The position numbers were made by a program, and so were the translations under genes. A DNA stretch of 64,000 nucleotides from Chryseobacterium sp. G0162 (GTDB lineage Bacteria; Bacteroidota; Bacteroidia; Flavobacteriales; Weeksellaceae): assembly GCF_003815715.1 (NCBI RefSeq), contig NZ_CP033922.1, forward strand, positions 248,001 to 312,000, in the 5' to 3' direction. The stretch's first letter is position 1; each line of letters opens with the position of its first letter. Shown one piece after another: positions 16,182 to 23,719 of this stretch. The notes beneath the pieces are model-generated. The model searched no databases, was not told the origin of the DNA, and was given only the letters and a program-made list of their open reading frames with translations.

Positions 16182-16197
16182 TCCGTAGAAATACGGA
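16182..16197. promoter_or_regulatory. Inverted repeat TCCGTAGAAATACGGA, possible operator
   Basis: A perfect 6-bp dyad around GAAA between the DUF1772 stop and the small ORF, related to the repeat at 7499-7514. It could be a protein-binding site or an RNA hairpin with a GNRA-type loop. Confidence 0.3.
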
Positions 16198-16237
16198 ATT
16201 TAAGTTCGAGTATTTTTACCTAATATAAAAATTACAT

Positions 16238-16729
16238 CTATAATTCTTTATGCCAGATACAAGCACAAACCAGTAATATTATACTGACTACTGAAAAACC
16301 AGTTCTTATATTATTCAGAAAATTCCATCTGCTTTCAAAATTTTCACGCATTTGCTTAATCGCTTCAACGGCAGAACCGGAAATATCAAATTGATCAAGT
16401 TGGTCATTCATAGGAACATTCCCTACCACTGTAACCCCGAAAACTCCGATCAAATAAGCCAATGTAGCCAATAAAAGAAGGATAAAAACCGGTTGTTCTC
16501 CCCGAAAAAAGAAAGTAGACACAGGGAGAAGAATTGCAGTCCCCATAAAGCTCATAAAAAATACAGGATTCAGTATTTCGCGGTTGATATTTTGCATTGC
16601 CTTCAGATATTCCGCATCAGGCAATTTTCCTAATCCTAAGACTACAGAACATGAATATGCATAGAAAAGCCCAGCAATAAGTGCCGTCAATACAGCTGTT
16701 ATGATTAATAATAGAGTTGTCATTTTCAT
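16238..16729 (-). CDS. DUF1772 (anthrone oxygenase-like) membrane protein
   Basis: 163 residues with four hydrophobic segments (about 3-25, 52-72, 80-102, 140-160). The pattern AGLFYAYSCSVVLGLGKL near the N-terminus, the NREILNP block and the RWNFLNNIRT block are those of DUF1772, named after anthrone oxygenases but of unproven role in most bacteria. It follows the DUF692 enzyme by 34 nt on the same strand, so it is probably in the RiPP-like operon. Whether it acts on the peptide or only belongs to the membrane or export side is not shown. Confidence 0.8.
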   Translation of the reverse strand: MKMTTLLLIITAVLTALIAGLFYAYSCSVVLGLGKLPDAEYLKAMQNINREILNPVFFMSFMGTAILLPVSTFFFRGEQPVFILLLLATLAYLIGVFGVTVVGNVPMNDQLDQFDISGSAVEAIKQMRENFESRWNFLNNIRTGFSVVSIILLVCACIWHKEL

Positions 16730-16763
16730 ATAATTTGGTTTGTGGTTATTAGAGAATCATTTT

Positions 16764-17861
16764 TCAATAGGGATTCCATTTTTTAATGATATTCTGAGCG
16801 GTAAGAATCATCTCCGGATCCCAGTCTTTTGTTTTAAAATAATGGAATTCATGATTTTTAATAGAGGCAACTCCGGCATTGTCAAATAAAAGTTTTGTTA
16901 ACAATGTTTGCTCTTCATGCAGAATCATATCTTCTAAAGGGTTTTTTTGAAATTGCACTTTTTTTTTATTCCAGAGGTCTTTATCCGCTCCTTCCCAGTC
17001 AGATGAATCTATCAGTGTTCTGACCTGTGCAAAATCATCCAGGAAATTTTTCTTTTTTTCTTCTGTATTAATAGTGTGTCCCAGCCTTTCAATGATAATA
17101 TATTCCAGGTTCTTACACTGGAACACAACCGAAGAAAGTATAGACAAAATTTCTTTAGGAATCGCATCATCATGAGTATCTCTCCTTACCGGTGTCTTAC
17201 TGTATACACTTTCCTGCCAGCTGCCTCCTGAGAGATGAATTTCCCTGACTTTATTCAAGGGATACAGTTTGATGATATCCCGCATATCAACATTGAAATT
17301 ACAAGATTGACAATAGATATTATGAAGATCAAGAATCAGGAATCCATCAATATCTTCCGTTAATTTATCAAGAAATACGCCCTGCTCAGTTACGTCATCC
17401 AATGAAAATGCAAAAGCAAGATTTTCTATTCCTACAGGAACCTCTACAGCATCTTGCAACCTGTACAGTCTGTCTTTTCCAATTTCTAATGTTTTAGAAT
17501 GCAGCGATACCGGCAGTGGTACTCCCTGATGAAAATTTTCGGTATTCATGAAACCGAAATGTTCCGTAATATGTTTGTATTTTCTTTTATGAAACTCTTC
17601 TTTTAATTTTTCCAGCCAAAGCTCTTGTCTTTCAGTCCATAGAGCATCAAATAATGAATAATAGACTCCATGCCCGATCAAACGATTGTTTTCGGAATAA
17701 AAATTAAGCAACTCACTCAACCAAACAGGTTCTTCCGTATTATAGAACGTATCGAACGACCATTCAAGCACTTCAATAGAATTGCTTTGTAATAAAGGCA
17801 AAACAGCTGAAATAAACTCAGATTCTGCCATCATGGATAATCCTAACAGTGGCCTTCCCAT
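16764..17861 (-). CDS. DUF692 multinuclear non-heme iron enzyme (MNIO), RiPP maturase
   Basis: 365 residues. The TIM-barrel DUF692 metal residues are visible: His64 (GHG), His101 (EHFG), Glu146 (VGIENL), Asp178 and His180 (LDLHNIY), His209 (IHLSGG), Asp228 and His230 (DTHDD) and Glu258 (IERLGH). This family (MbnB, TglH, ChrH) uses iron and O2 to rearrange Cys residues of peptides. Residues 285-365 extend past the barrel and could act as a built-in partner or substrate-binding segment. ATG is 3 nt after the stop of the CPACGMG peptide gene, so they are co-translated. ChrH, described from Chryseobacterium, is the nearest characterised relative I can name; orthology is an inference. Confidence 0.9.
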   Translation of the reverse strand: MGRPLLGLSMMAESEFISAVLPLLQSNSIEVLEWSFDTFYNTEEPVWLSELLNFYSENNRLIGHGVYYSLFDALWTERQELWLEKLKEEFHKRKYKHITEHFGFMNTENFHQGVPLPVSLHSKTLEIGKDRLYRLQDAVEVPVGIENLAFAFSLDDVTEQGVFLDKLTEDIDGFLILDLHNIYCQSCNFNVDMRDIIKLYPLNKVREIHLSGGSWQESVYSKTPVRRDTHDDAIPKEILSILSSVVFQCKNLEYIIIERLGHTINTEEKKKNFLDDFAQVRTLIDSSDWEGADKDLWNKKKVQFQKNPLEDMILHEEQTLLTKLLFDNAGVASIKNHEFHYFKTKDWDPEMILTAQNIIKKWNPY

Positions 17862-17864
17862 ACT

Positions 17865-18089
17865 CTACCCCATTCCACAGGCTGGACAAGAAAAATGACT
17901 AAGCTTAACTGTATCTTTTTTAACAATAGCTTTAGGGGTGGTTGGTTTAGGTTTTTCCGGGCTTTCAGGAGCCGGAGCCACTTTTTTAACTTTCTTTATA
18001 GGCTTTTTAGTTTTTGCAGCAGGTTTTGTAGTTTGTGCAGAAACTCCTACCGCTAATAAACTTGCCATTAATAATGCTGGAATTTTCAT
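17865..18089 (-). CDS. Signal-peptide-bearing RiPP precursor ending in CPACGMG
   Basis: 74 residues in three parts: a Sec signal peptide (MKIPALLMASLLAVGVSA), a Lys/Pro-rich leader or linker (about 19-60), and a C-terminal core HFSCPACGMG with Cys68 and Cys71. Its gene directly precedes the DUF692 enzyme, with 3 nt between stop and ATG. DUF692 enzymes modify Cys residues of such peptides, so Cys68/Cys71 are the predicted targets. The signal peptide suggests that the product leaves the cytoplasm, as described for bufferins. Possible roles are metal binding or signalling. It could be an ortholog of ChrA, but I cannot confirm that here. Confidence 0.85.
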   Translation of the reverse strand: MKIPALLMASLLAVGVSAQTTKPAAKTKKPIKKVKKVAPAPESPEKPKPTTPKAIVKKDTVKLSHFSCPACGMG

Positions 18090-18242
18090 AATGCTTTTTT
18101 TAAAAGAATTTTACAATAAATGTTCCATTTATAAAAATACAATAATAAAAAACCTTTTGATAACAATTATCAGCAAATATTAGAAACTATTTTATATTGT
18201 AATGTTTTCTTTATTTATATTTAATGGTAAATAAATCTATAT

Positions 18243-20090
18243 ATGAAAATCAGTCTGATTAAAGCTGTTTTCCTTGGATTGATATTATGCGCACATAGCA
18301 TCGACACAAAGGCTCAAACAGTTGACAACAGCAAAAAAATGGAATGGTTTAAAAATGCAAAGCTGGGTATTTTTATTCACTGGGGAATCTATTCTGTCAA
18401 CGGAATTTCCGAATCCTGGTCATTTTTCAATAATTATACTAATCACGAAAATTATATGAAACAGCTGAATGGTTTTTCAGCTTCAAAATATCAGCCAGAG
18501 CAATGGGTCAATCTTATTAAGGAATCCGGAGCAAAATATACTGTCATTACAACCAAACATCATGACGGAGTCTCATTGTGGAACACCAAGGCAGAAAAAG
18601 CGACAAGCATTCCTCAAAACTCTCTGGCAAAAAAGGATGTTCTAAGCCCTTTTATTTCTGCTCTGAAAAAGTCAGGGTTAAAAACAGGACTTTATTTCTC
18701 ATTACCGGATTGGAGCCATCCGTATTATGATATCAACACCCGCATAAAAAAGCGTTACGAAATAAAAAATGAATCATTACGCTGGCAAAATTTCATCAAC
18801 TATTATCAAAGTCAGCTTAATGAACTTTCCGCCCAATACTCCCCGGATCTTCTTTGGTTTGATGGAGACTGGGAACATACTTCTGAGGAATGGAAAGCTA
18901 CTCAAACCTTGGATTTACTCAAAAAATACAATCCTAATATTATCATCAACTCAAGGCTCAACAATCATGGGGATTATGACACACCGGAACAGGGTATTCC
19001 GGTAGTTCCGCCACAAAATCCATATTGGGAACTTTGTTATACCATGAATGATTCCTGGGGATATCAGCCATATGACAAAAAGTACAAGACTTCCAATATG
19101 ATTGTCAGAACACTGGCAGATGTGATCAGTATGGGAGGAAATCTTTTGCTTGATATTGGTCCGAAATCAGACGGTACCATTCCGGAGGAACAGATTGAAA
19201 TTCTTAAAAACCTTGGACGCTGGACAGCCAAAAATCAGCATGCCATCTACGAAACGACCCGCGGAATTCCTTTTGACAACTACAAAGGGAAATCATCTCT
19301 GTCAACTTCTAAAAAATCTTTATTTCTTTATCTTGACGAAAGCAAAACCTTCACAAAGATCTATGGATTGGCAACAAAACCTCTTTCAGTAAAAATCATT
19401 GGAGATCCATCCGCTGTTGTTAAAATAGATTATAATACTGAAAAAACCCTGACTTTGAACTTCTCCAACGTAAAATTTGACAAAGATGTCACTGTGGCAG
19501 AAGTTATTTTCGACAATCCTCCTGTATTTCTGAAAGATTTTAAGAAAGAAGAACATTCTCTTGCTGAAATATTGGAAATGAAAAATACTCAGGAAGCCGT
19601 TTATGATATAGCCAATGCCCTGAACGATAATCATAATCTATTAACCCAGGATGGACTGACCCAGGACGGACTTGACATGAAAATAAAAAAAACGCCTAAA
19701 ACAAATCCAGACACCCAGCAATGGATCAGCAAACATGCAGAGGCTTTGTTTGAGACAGGAAAAGGACTACCTGAGGGTCATTTCTCAGGAATAAGTGCCA
19801 TATCGAAAGACAAACAGACGCTTTATCTTTTTGTGGAGGGAACTCCTACCGGCCCAATTGCTCTAAAAGGAATAAAAAATGACATAGCCAGAATAAGAAT
19901 CGTAGGCGATGGCAGTATGCTTACCCATACGATTTACAATAAACTTTACTGGAGTGACCGACCGGGAATTATTTACATTGATATCCCAAAAGAAAGACTG
20001 GATCAACAGATGACTGTCATAGCCGTTTTGCTTAATAAGCCTGTTGAATTGTACAGAGAAAATGTAGGAGCTCTTGAAAACAACCTGTAA
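18243..20090 (+). CDS. Secreted GH29 alpha-L-fucosidase with duplicated C-terminal beta domain
   Basis: 615 residues with a signal peptide (about 1-25). The GH29 catalytic barrel covers about 30-345: KLGIFIHWGIYSV, TTKHHDGVSLW, GLYFSLPDW and LLWFDGDWEH, where Asp207 is the expected nucleophile. The C-terminal part has two similar beta-sandwich-like units, about 345-425 (AIYETTRGIPF...) and 492-605 (ALFETGKGLPEG...), instead of the usual single one. Between them is a short direct repeat, LTQDG twice (19641-19670). It probably removes fucose from host or plant glycans in the periplasm. Single gene; no sugar-uptake genes are next to it. Confidence 0.92.
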   Translation: MKISLIKAVFLGLILCAHSIDTKAQTVDNSKKMEWFKNAKLGIFIHWGIYSVNGISESWSFFNNYTNHENYMKQLNGFSASKYQPEQWVNLIKESGAKYTVITTKHHDGVSLWNTKAEKATSIPQNSLAKKDVLSPFISALKKSGLKTGLYFSLPDWSHPYYDINTRIKKRYEIKNESLRWQNFINYYQSQLNELSAQYSPDLLWFDGDWEHTSEEWKATQTLDLLKKYNPNIIINSRLNNHGDYDTPEQGIPVVPPQNPYWELCYTMNDSWGYQPYDKKYKTSNMIVRTLADVISMGGNLLLDIGPKSDGTIPEEQIEILKNLGRWTAKNQHAIYETTRGIPFDNYKGKSSLSTSKKSLFLYLDESKTFTKIYGLATKPLSVKIIGDPSAVVKIDYNTEKTLTLNFSNVKFDKDVTVAEVIFDNPPVFLKDFKKEEHSLAEILEMKNTQEAVYDIANALNDNHNLLTQDGLTQDGLDMKIKKTPKTNPDTQQWISKHAEALFETGKGLPEGHFSGISAISKDKQTLYLFVEGTPTGPIALKGIKNDIARIRIVGDGSMLTHTIYNKLYWSDRPGIIYIDIPKERLDQQMTVIAVLLNKPVELYRENVGALENNL

Positions 20091-20123
20091 TACACTCTGA
20101 AATAAGAATTCATATAAAACAAA

Positions 20124-20147
20124 ATCCGGAGAATAGTTTCTCCGGAT
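20124..20147. terminator. Bidirectional terminator between fucosidase and ndk
   Basis: ATCCGGAGAA (20124-20133) pairs perfectly with TTCTCCGGAT (20138-20147), flanked by A-rich and T-rich tracts. It lies between two convergent genes. Confidence 0.85.
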
Positions 20148-20170
20148 CTTTTATGGTGTAAGAAATTCTC

Positions 20171-20587
20171 TTAGAAAATCTCTCTTCCTGAAAAATGGAA
20201 CTGAGCTTCGATTAATGCATTCTCGTTAGAATCTGAACCGTGAACAGCATTTTCTCCGATGCTTCTAGCAAACATTTTTCTGATTGTACCTTCTGCTGCT
20301 TCTGCAGGATTAGTAGAACCGATTAATGTTCTGAAATCTTCAACTGCATTGTCTTTTTCTAAAACTGCAGCTACGATTGGACCAGAACTCATGAACTCAA
20401 CTAATTCACCATAAAATGGTCTTTCAGCGTGTACTTCATAGAATTTTTTTGCATCAGCAACTGTAAGCTGAGTTAATTTTAAAGCTTTGATTTTAAAACC
20501 TCCTTCAGCAATCTTACCCAATATTGCACCGATATGTCCGTCAGCAACTGCATCGGGCTTAATCATAGTGAATGTAATGTTAGACAT
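20171..20587 (-). CDS. ndk: Nucleoside diphosphate kinase
   Basis: 138 residues, full length. It transfers the gamma phosphate of ATP to NDPs through a phospho-His. The phosphorylated His is in NAVHGSDS near the C-terminus, and [14 protein letters not shown] at the N-terminus and [15 protein letters not shown] are typical. Single gene, with a -7 box TAATTTTG on the minus strand (20618-20611) 24 nt upstream of the start. Confidence 0.97.
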   Translation of the reverse strand: MSNITFTMIKPDAVADGHIGAILGKIAEGGFKIKALKLTQLTVADAKKFYEVHAERPFYGELVEFMSSGPIVAAVLEKDNAVEDFRTLIGSTNPAEAAEGTIRKMFARSIGENAVHGSDSNENALIEAQFHFSGREIF

Positions 20588-20697
20588 AAATGTATATTTT
20601 TTTAATGGTGCAAAATTACAAAAAATATCTTTGATTTTTATTTTAATTTTTTTTTAACATAAAAATAACTTTTATTAAGAAATCATGAACCGCCGTT

Positions 20698-20713
20698 TGG
20701 CACAGTAATTGTT
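20698..20713 (+). promoter_or_regulatory. Sigma-54-like promoter TGGCACAGTAATTGTT
   Basis: Matches TGGCAYRNNNNTTGCW at all fixed positions except C to T at position 15. It stands in a non-coding region 54 nt before a strong terminator hairpin, with no gene in between. Confidence 0.5.
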
Positions 20714-20723
20714 AATTCTATTA

Positions 20724-20789
20724 CGATTCTCATGTTTAATTTGAGTTTTCATGGTTATTAGTTTTTACCCAGCTTCGGCTGGGTTTTTT
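20724..20789 (+). ncRNA. Putative small RNA with UUCG-loop terminator
   Basis: Between the sigma-54-like promoter and the terminator lie about 66 nt. The terminator is ACCCAGC-TTCG-GCTGGGT (20767-20784) followed by six T. The expected start, about 12 nt past the -12 element, is near 20724. Neither flanking gene uses this terminator: ndk runs leftward away from it and rsgA ends far to the right. A 9-codon ORF (MFNLSFHGY, 20732-20761) lies inside and may be accidental. Confidence 0.5.
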
Positions 20790-21120
20790 ATTTGCAAAAA
20801 ATCAATGTTTTTTTTGATAATTTGATAAATTTGAAAACCATATAAAAGTATATTAATATAGTATTGCTTCCATTTCAATCAATGAAATAATTGATATTTT
20901 TTTATTTTTTTTTATTTCAATAGATTTTGATATAAAAAAGTGGAGTTATTACACAAATAATCCATGCCAAAAAGTAGAGTTATTATAACAGCTCATTTAT
21001 TTTTTACTCTTAAAAAATGAAAAACAGGTTCCTGAAATTATCTTTTATATCTTTTTCAGAAAAAATTATGAAGATTAAAACCTGACATAATTTTATAGAT
21101 ATAGAATCAGTACAATAATA
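20790..21120. other. AT-rich intergenic region with an imperfect direct repeat
   Basis: No gene is visible. A 17-nt word, aaaaagtggagttatta (20937 on) and aaaaagtagagttatta (20970 on), is repeated about 33 nt apart with one difference, and could be a pair of protein-binding sites. The remainder is A/T-rich. Confidence 0.35.
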
Positions 21121-21156
21121 AAAAAACCTTCATATTATTAATATGAAGGTTTTTTA
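21121..21156. terminator. Terminator of rsgA
   Basis: AAAAAACCTTCATATT pairs with AATATGAAGGTTTTTT around ATT. It lies 22 nt after the rsgA stop on the minus strand. Confidence 0.85.
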
Positions 21157-21177
21157 TTTGATAAAGGTATTTTACAA

Positions 21178-22104
21178 TTATTTTTGAGCCGCTTCTTCTG
21201 CTTCGTCCATCAGCTTTATATAGGTTGCATAACGGGAGTGTTCAATTTCTCCGGTTTCAAGAGCATCTATTACAGCACATTTCGGTTCATTGATGTGTAA
21301 ACAGTTATGAAACTTGCATTCTTCTCTTTTTTTGAATATTTCGGGGAAATAATGCTGTACTTCTTCCTTTTCAATATCAATCATCGCGAATTCACGAACC
21401 CCTGGAGTATCAATAACATTTCCACCAAAATGCCAGAAATGCATTTGTGCAAAAGTAGTGGTGTGTTTTCCTTTTAGATGAGTATCTGAAATTTCTGAAG
21501 TCTTTAAGTTTAACCCAGGTTGTAAAGCATTAACCAAAGTAGATTTCCCACATCCTGAATGTCCGAAAAATACAGAAGTTTTATCTTTCAGCATTTCCTG
21601 AAGCTTATCCAGGTTCAGTTTTGAATAGGATGAAATTTCCAAAGTATCATACCCTATTTTCTGATAATCAAATTCAACCTCTTTTACAATTTCAATTTCT
21701 TCTTTATGTAAAACATCAATCTTATTGAAAAGAATTAATGGGGTTATATTGTATGCTTCACAGCATGCCAGAAACCTATCCAGAAAGCCTAATGAGGTTT
21801 CCGGGTGCTTCAAGGTAAAAATAAAGCAGGCTAGATCAATATTGGAAGCAATAATATGAGCTTCTTTTGAAAGGTTAACAGATTTTCTGATCAGATAATT
21901 CCTGCGTGGTTCAATCTTCGTAATCCATGCAATATCATCCTGTTCCAGCTGAAATTCCACAAAATCTCCTACAGCAAGTGGATTGGTAAGTCTTGTTTTA
22001 ATCAATTTGAATTTCCCCCTGATTCTGGCCTCGAAAATCTTATTTGTTTCCAATTCCAAAACCTGGTACCAACTGCCTGTAGATTTAATGATTTTTCCTT
22101 TCAT
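21178..22104 (-). CDS. rsgA: Ribosome small-subunit-dependent GTPase A
   Basis: 308 residues, a circularly permuted GTPase that helps late 30S subunit assembly. Order: OB-fold domain (1-75), then G4 NKID (127-130), G1 GHSGCGKS (181-188), G3 DTPG (232-235), then a zinc motif with Cys263, Cys268, His270 and Cys276. G4 before G1 is the mark of the permuted family. Single gene; a perfect -7 box (TATATTTG, minus strand 22125-22118) is 14 nt upstream of the start, implying a very short leader. Confidence 0.96.
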   Translation of the reverse strand: MKGKIIKSTGSWYQVLELETNKIFEARIRGKFKLIKTRLTNPLAVGDFVEFQLEQDDIAWITKIEPRRNYLIRKSVNLSKEAHIIASNIDLACFIFTLKHPETSLGFLDRFLACCEAYNITPLILFNKIDVLHKEEIEIVKEVEFDYQKIGYDTLEISSYSKLNLDKLQEMLKDKTSVFFGHSGCGKSTLVNALQPGLNLKTSEISDTHLKGKHTTTFAQMHFWHFGGNVIDTPGVREFAMIDIEKEEVQHYFPEIFKKREECKFHNCLHINEPKCAVIDALETGEIEHSRYATYIKLMDEAEEAAQK

Positions 22105-22131
22105 AGATAATATGGTGCAAATATAAGAAAT

Positions 22132-22203
22132 TAGGGCTTAGGGTTGAGAATATAGGAGAAAACAAATGTTCCGATTTCCTAAATTCTTTCTCCCTAAGCC
22201 CTA
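22132..22203. repeat. Long palindromic intergenic element
   Basis: TAGGGCTTAGGG (22132-22143) and CCCTAAGCCCTA (22192-22203) form a perfect 12-bp inverted repeat, with an inner 7-bp pair GGAGAAA (22155-22161) / TTTCTCC (22187-22193). It fills the gap between the rsgA start and the aroGQ end. It may act as a transcript end for aroGQ or be a dispersed palindromic repeat. Confidence 0.55.
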
Positions 22204-22226
22204 TTCCTATTATCAGCAATTATGAT

Positions 22227-23309
22227 TTAGTTCTTATCAATCATGATACTGTTCTGTACTTCAATAGATTCTTCGTGAATCGCTTTGAATACTTTCTCAA
22301 TAAAATCCTGAGACATTCCTGTTTCTTTTGCTTTTTGAGTCGCGTATTCTGTAATTACTTTCCAACGTTCAGGCTGGAAGATCGCGATATCATTTTCCTT
22401 TTTAAGTTTTCCGATCTTTTCTGAGATTTTCATTCTTTGAGAAAGAAGCTCAATTAATTGGAAGTCAAGATCAGAGATCAGCGTTCTGTGTCTTCCCATT
22501 TCACCTTCGAAACCGGCAAGGTTGGTACTTCTAACTTTTAAGTTCCCGATCAGCTCTGCCAATACTTCAGGAGTAATCTGCTGTGCCGCATCACTCCATG
22601 CTTCATCAGGATTAGAATGCGTTTCGATAATAGCCCCCTGGTAACCCACGTTAAGTGCTTCCTGGGTAATATCCGCCAATCCTGTTCTGTTTCCACAAAT
22701 GTGAGAAGGGTCAATCAGCATTGGAATATTTGGAAACTGGCTTTTGAAATCAAGAGCGATCTGCCAGTTAGGGTTATTTCTGTATTTTGTTTTTTGGTAT
22801 GTTGAGAATCCTCTGTGAATCACTCCCAGGTTTTTAATATCCTGACCTAAAAGTCTTTCCAATGCTCCCGCCCATAAGGCAAGATCCGGATTTACAGGAT
22901 TTTTAACAAACACAGGTTTATCTGTTCCTCTTAAGGCCATTGCTATTTCCTGTACTGTGAAAGGATTTACCGTAGAACGAGCACCAATCCAAAGAACATC
23001 CACATCAGCTTCTAAAGCAGCAAATACGTGGTGCGCATTGGCAACTTCAGTTGCGGTTTTGAAACCGTACTCTTCCTTTACTTTTTTTAGCCAGTTCAAA
23101 CCGATCACTCCTACTCCTTCAAAACCATTAGGTTTCGTCCTAGGCTTCCATATTCCTGCACGGAATACTGATACCTGAGCATTGGATTCTTTAATTCTTC
23201 TCGCTGTTTCAAGCATCTGAGCTTCACTTTCTGCGCTACATGGTCCTGCAATCATTAATGGCTGTGTAAGCCCATCAATCCACTCGTTTTTTAAATCTAT
23301 TAAATTCAT
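22227..23309 (-). CDS. Bifunctional DAHP synthase / chorismate mutase
   Basis: 360 residues with two enzymes in one chain. Residues about 1-260 are a type I-beta DAHP synthase (MIAGPCSAES, GIWKPRTKPN, KNPVNPDLALWAGA, IDPSHICGNRTGL), which makes the first intermediate of the shikimate pathway from PEP and erythrose 4-phosphate. Residues about 270-355 are an AroQ chorismate mutase (RHRTLISDLDFQLIELLSQR, ISEKIGKLKKEN), which commits chorismate to Phe and Tyr. This order matches enzymes of Bacteroidota such as Prevotella, where prephenate inhibits the synthase. Upstream lies a roughly 370-nt leader with a Phe/Tyr-rich peptide ORF, so attenuation by aromatic amino acids is likely. Confidence 0.94.
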   Translation of the reverse strand: MNLIDLKNEWIDGLTQPLMIAGPCSAESEAQMLETARRIKESNAQVSVFRAGIWKPRTKPNGFEGVGVIGLNWLKKVKEEYGFKTATEVANAHHVFAALEADVDVLWIGARSTVNPFTVQEIAMALRGTDKPVFVKNPVNPDLALWAGALERLLGQDIKNLGVIHRGFSTYQKTKYRNNPNWQIALDFKSQFPNIPMLIDPSHICGNRTGLADITQEALNVGYQGAIIETHSNPDEAWSDAAQQITPEVLAELIGNLKVRSTNLAGFEGEMGRHRTLISDLDFQLIELLSQRMKISEKIGKLKKENDIAIFQPERWKVITEYATQKAKETGMSQDFIEKVFKAIHEESIEVQNSIMIDKN

Positions 23310-23478
23310 ATTCTAAATTTTATTGTTTTTATATTTTTTGTTAAGTTCACAGCAATAGCCCTTTGATTATAAAATTTAATTTATAATTCTTTTCAAAAAA
23401 TGCCGTTCAAAATTGTTTAAAGGAATCAGGAAAATAAAAGGGCTCTACTTCTCCTGTATTTTTTGGAAAGAAATTTTA
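23310..23478 (-). promoter_or_regulatory. Candidate attenuator region in the leader of the DAHP synthase gene
   Basis: Between the leader-peptide stop and the gene start are two helices that cannot easily coexist: AGGAGAA with TTTTCCT (23455-23449 with 23434-23428, one G-U pair), whose loop contains AGCCCTTT (23444-23437), and AGCCCTTT with AAAGGGCT (23364-23357). Exchange between them could couple ribosome position to expression. I see no classical hairpin directly followed by a U run, so the mechanism is open. Confidence 0.4.
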
Positions 23479-23607
23479 TTAACAGTACCAATAAAATCGG
23501 TAATACGTTCTAAAATTTCTAAAATAAGAAGCAGAAAAGCTAAAATAACCGCTAAAATAATTAGCGGGTGCAAAGAAAGACAGATATGTATTAGATAATT
23601 TTTCCAT
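23479..23607 (-). CDS. Aromatic-rich leader peptide upstream of the DAHP synthase/chorismate mutase gene
   Basis: A 42-codon ORF from ATG 23607 to TAA at 23479-23481. It holds 8 Tyr, 8 Phe and 1 Trp, and 14 of its last 26 residues are aromatic; the end reads FRTYYRFYWYC. Such a composition is the mark of a leader peptide whose translation senses charged tRNA-Phe and tRNA-Tyr. A perfect 7-bp hairpin, CCGCTAA/TTAGCGG (23567-23549), lies inside the ORF. A promoter fits upstream (23691-23719), so it would be transcribed with the aromatic-pathway gene 169 nt downstream. It is too short to appear in routine gene calls. Confidence 0.75.
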   Translation of the reverse strand: MEKLSNTYLSFFAPANYFSGYFSFSASYFRNFRTYYRFYWYC

Positions 23608-23690
23608 TTTGTTCTGGAAATGTCTTTGTTTTAGCGTTTCTTACTATAATTTGTTTTTGTTGAAAAGTTATTTTCAGCAGAAAACTTTGG

Positions 23691-23719
23691 CAAATATATA
23701 AAAATTATGTCAAATCAAA
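23691..23719 (-). promoter_or_regulatory. Promoter for the leader peptide and DAHP synthase gene
   Basis: On the minus strand a -33 TTTG (23719-23716) and a perfect -7 TATATTTG (23698-23691) are 17 nt apart. The promoter overlaps the last codons of dnaX and would give a leader of about 375 nt. Confidence 0.6.

Noticed and set aside
23413..23598. 61-codon plus-strand frame across the DAHP synthase leader
   Set aside because: It is antisense to the aromatic leader peptide, has a Lys/Ile-rich composition explained by AT-rich DNA, and no promoter or homology.
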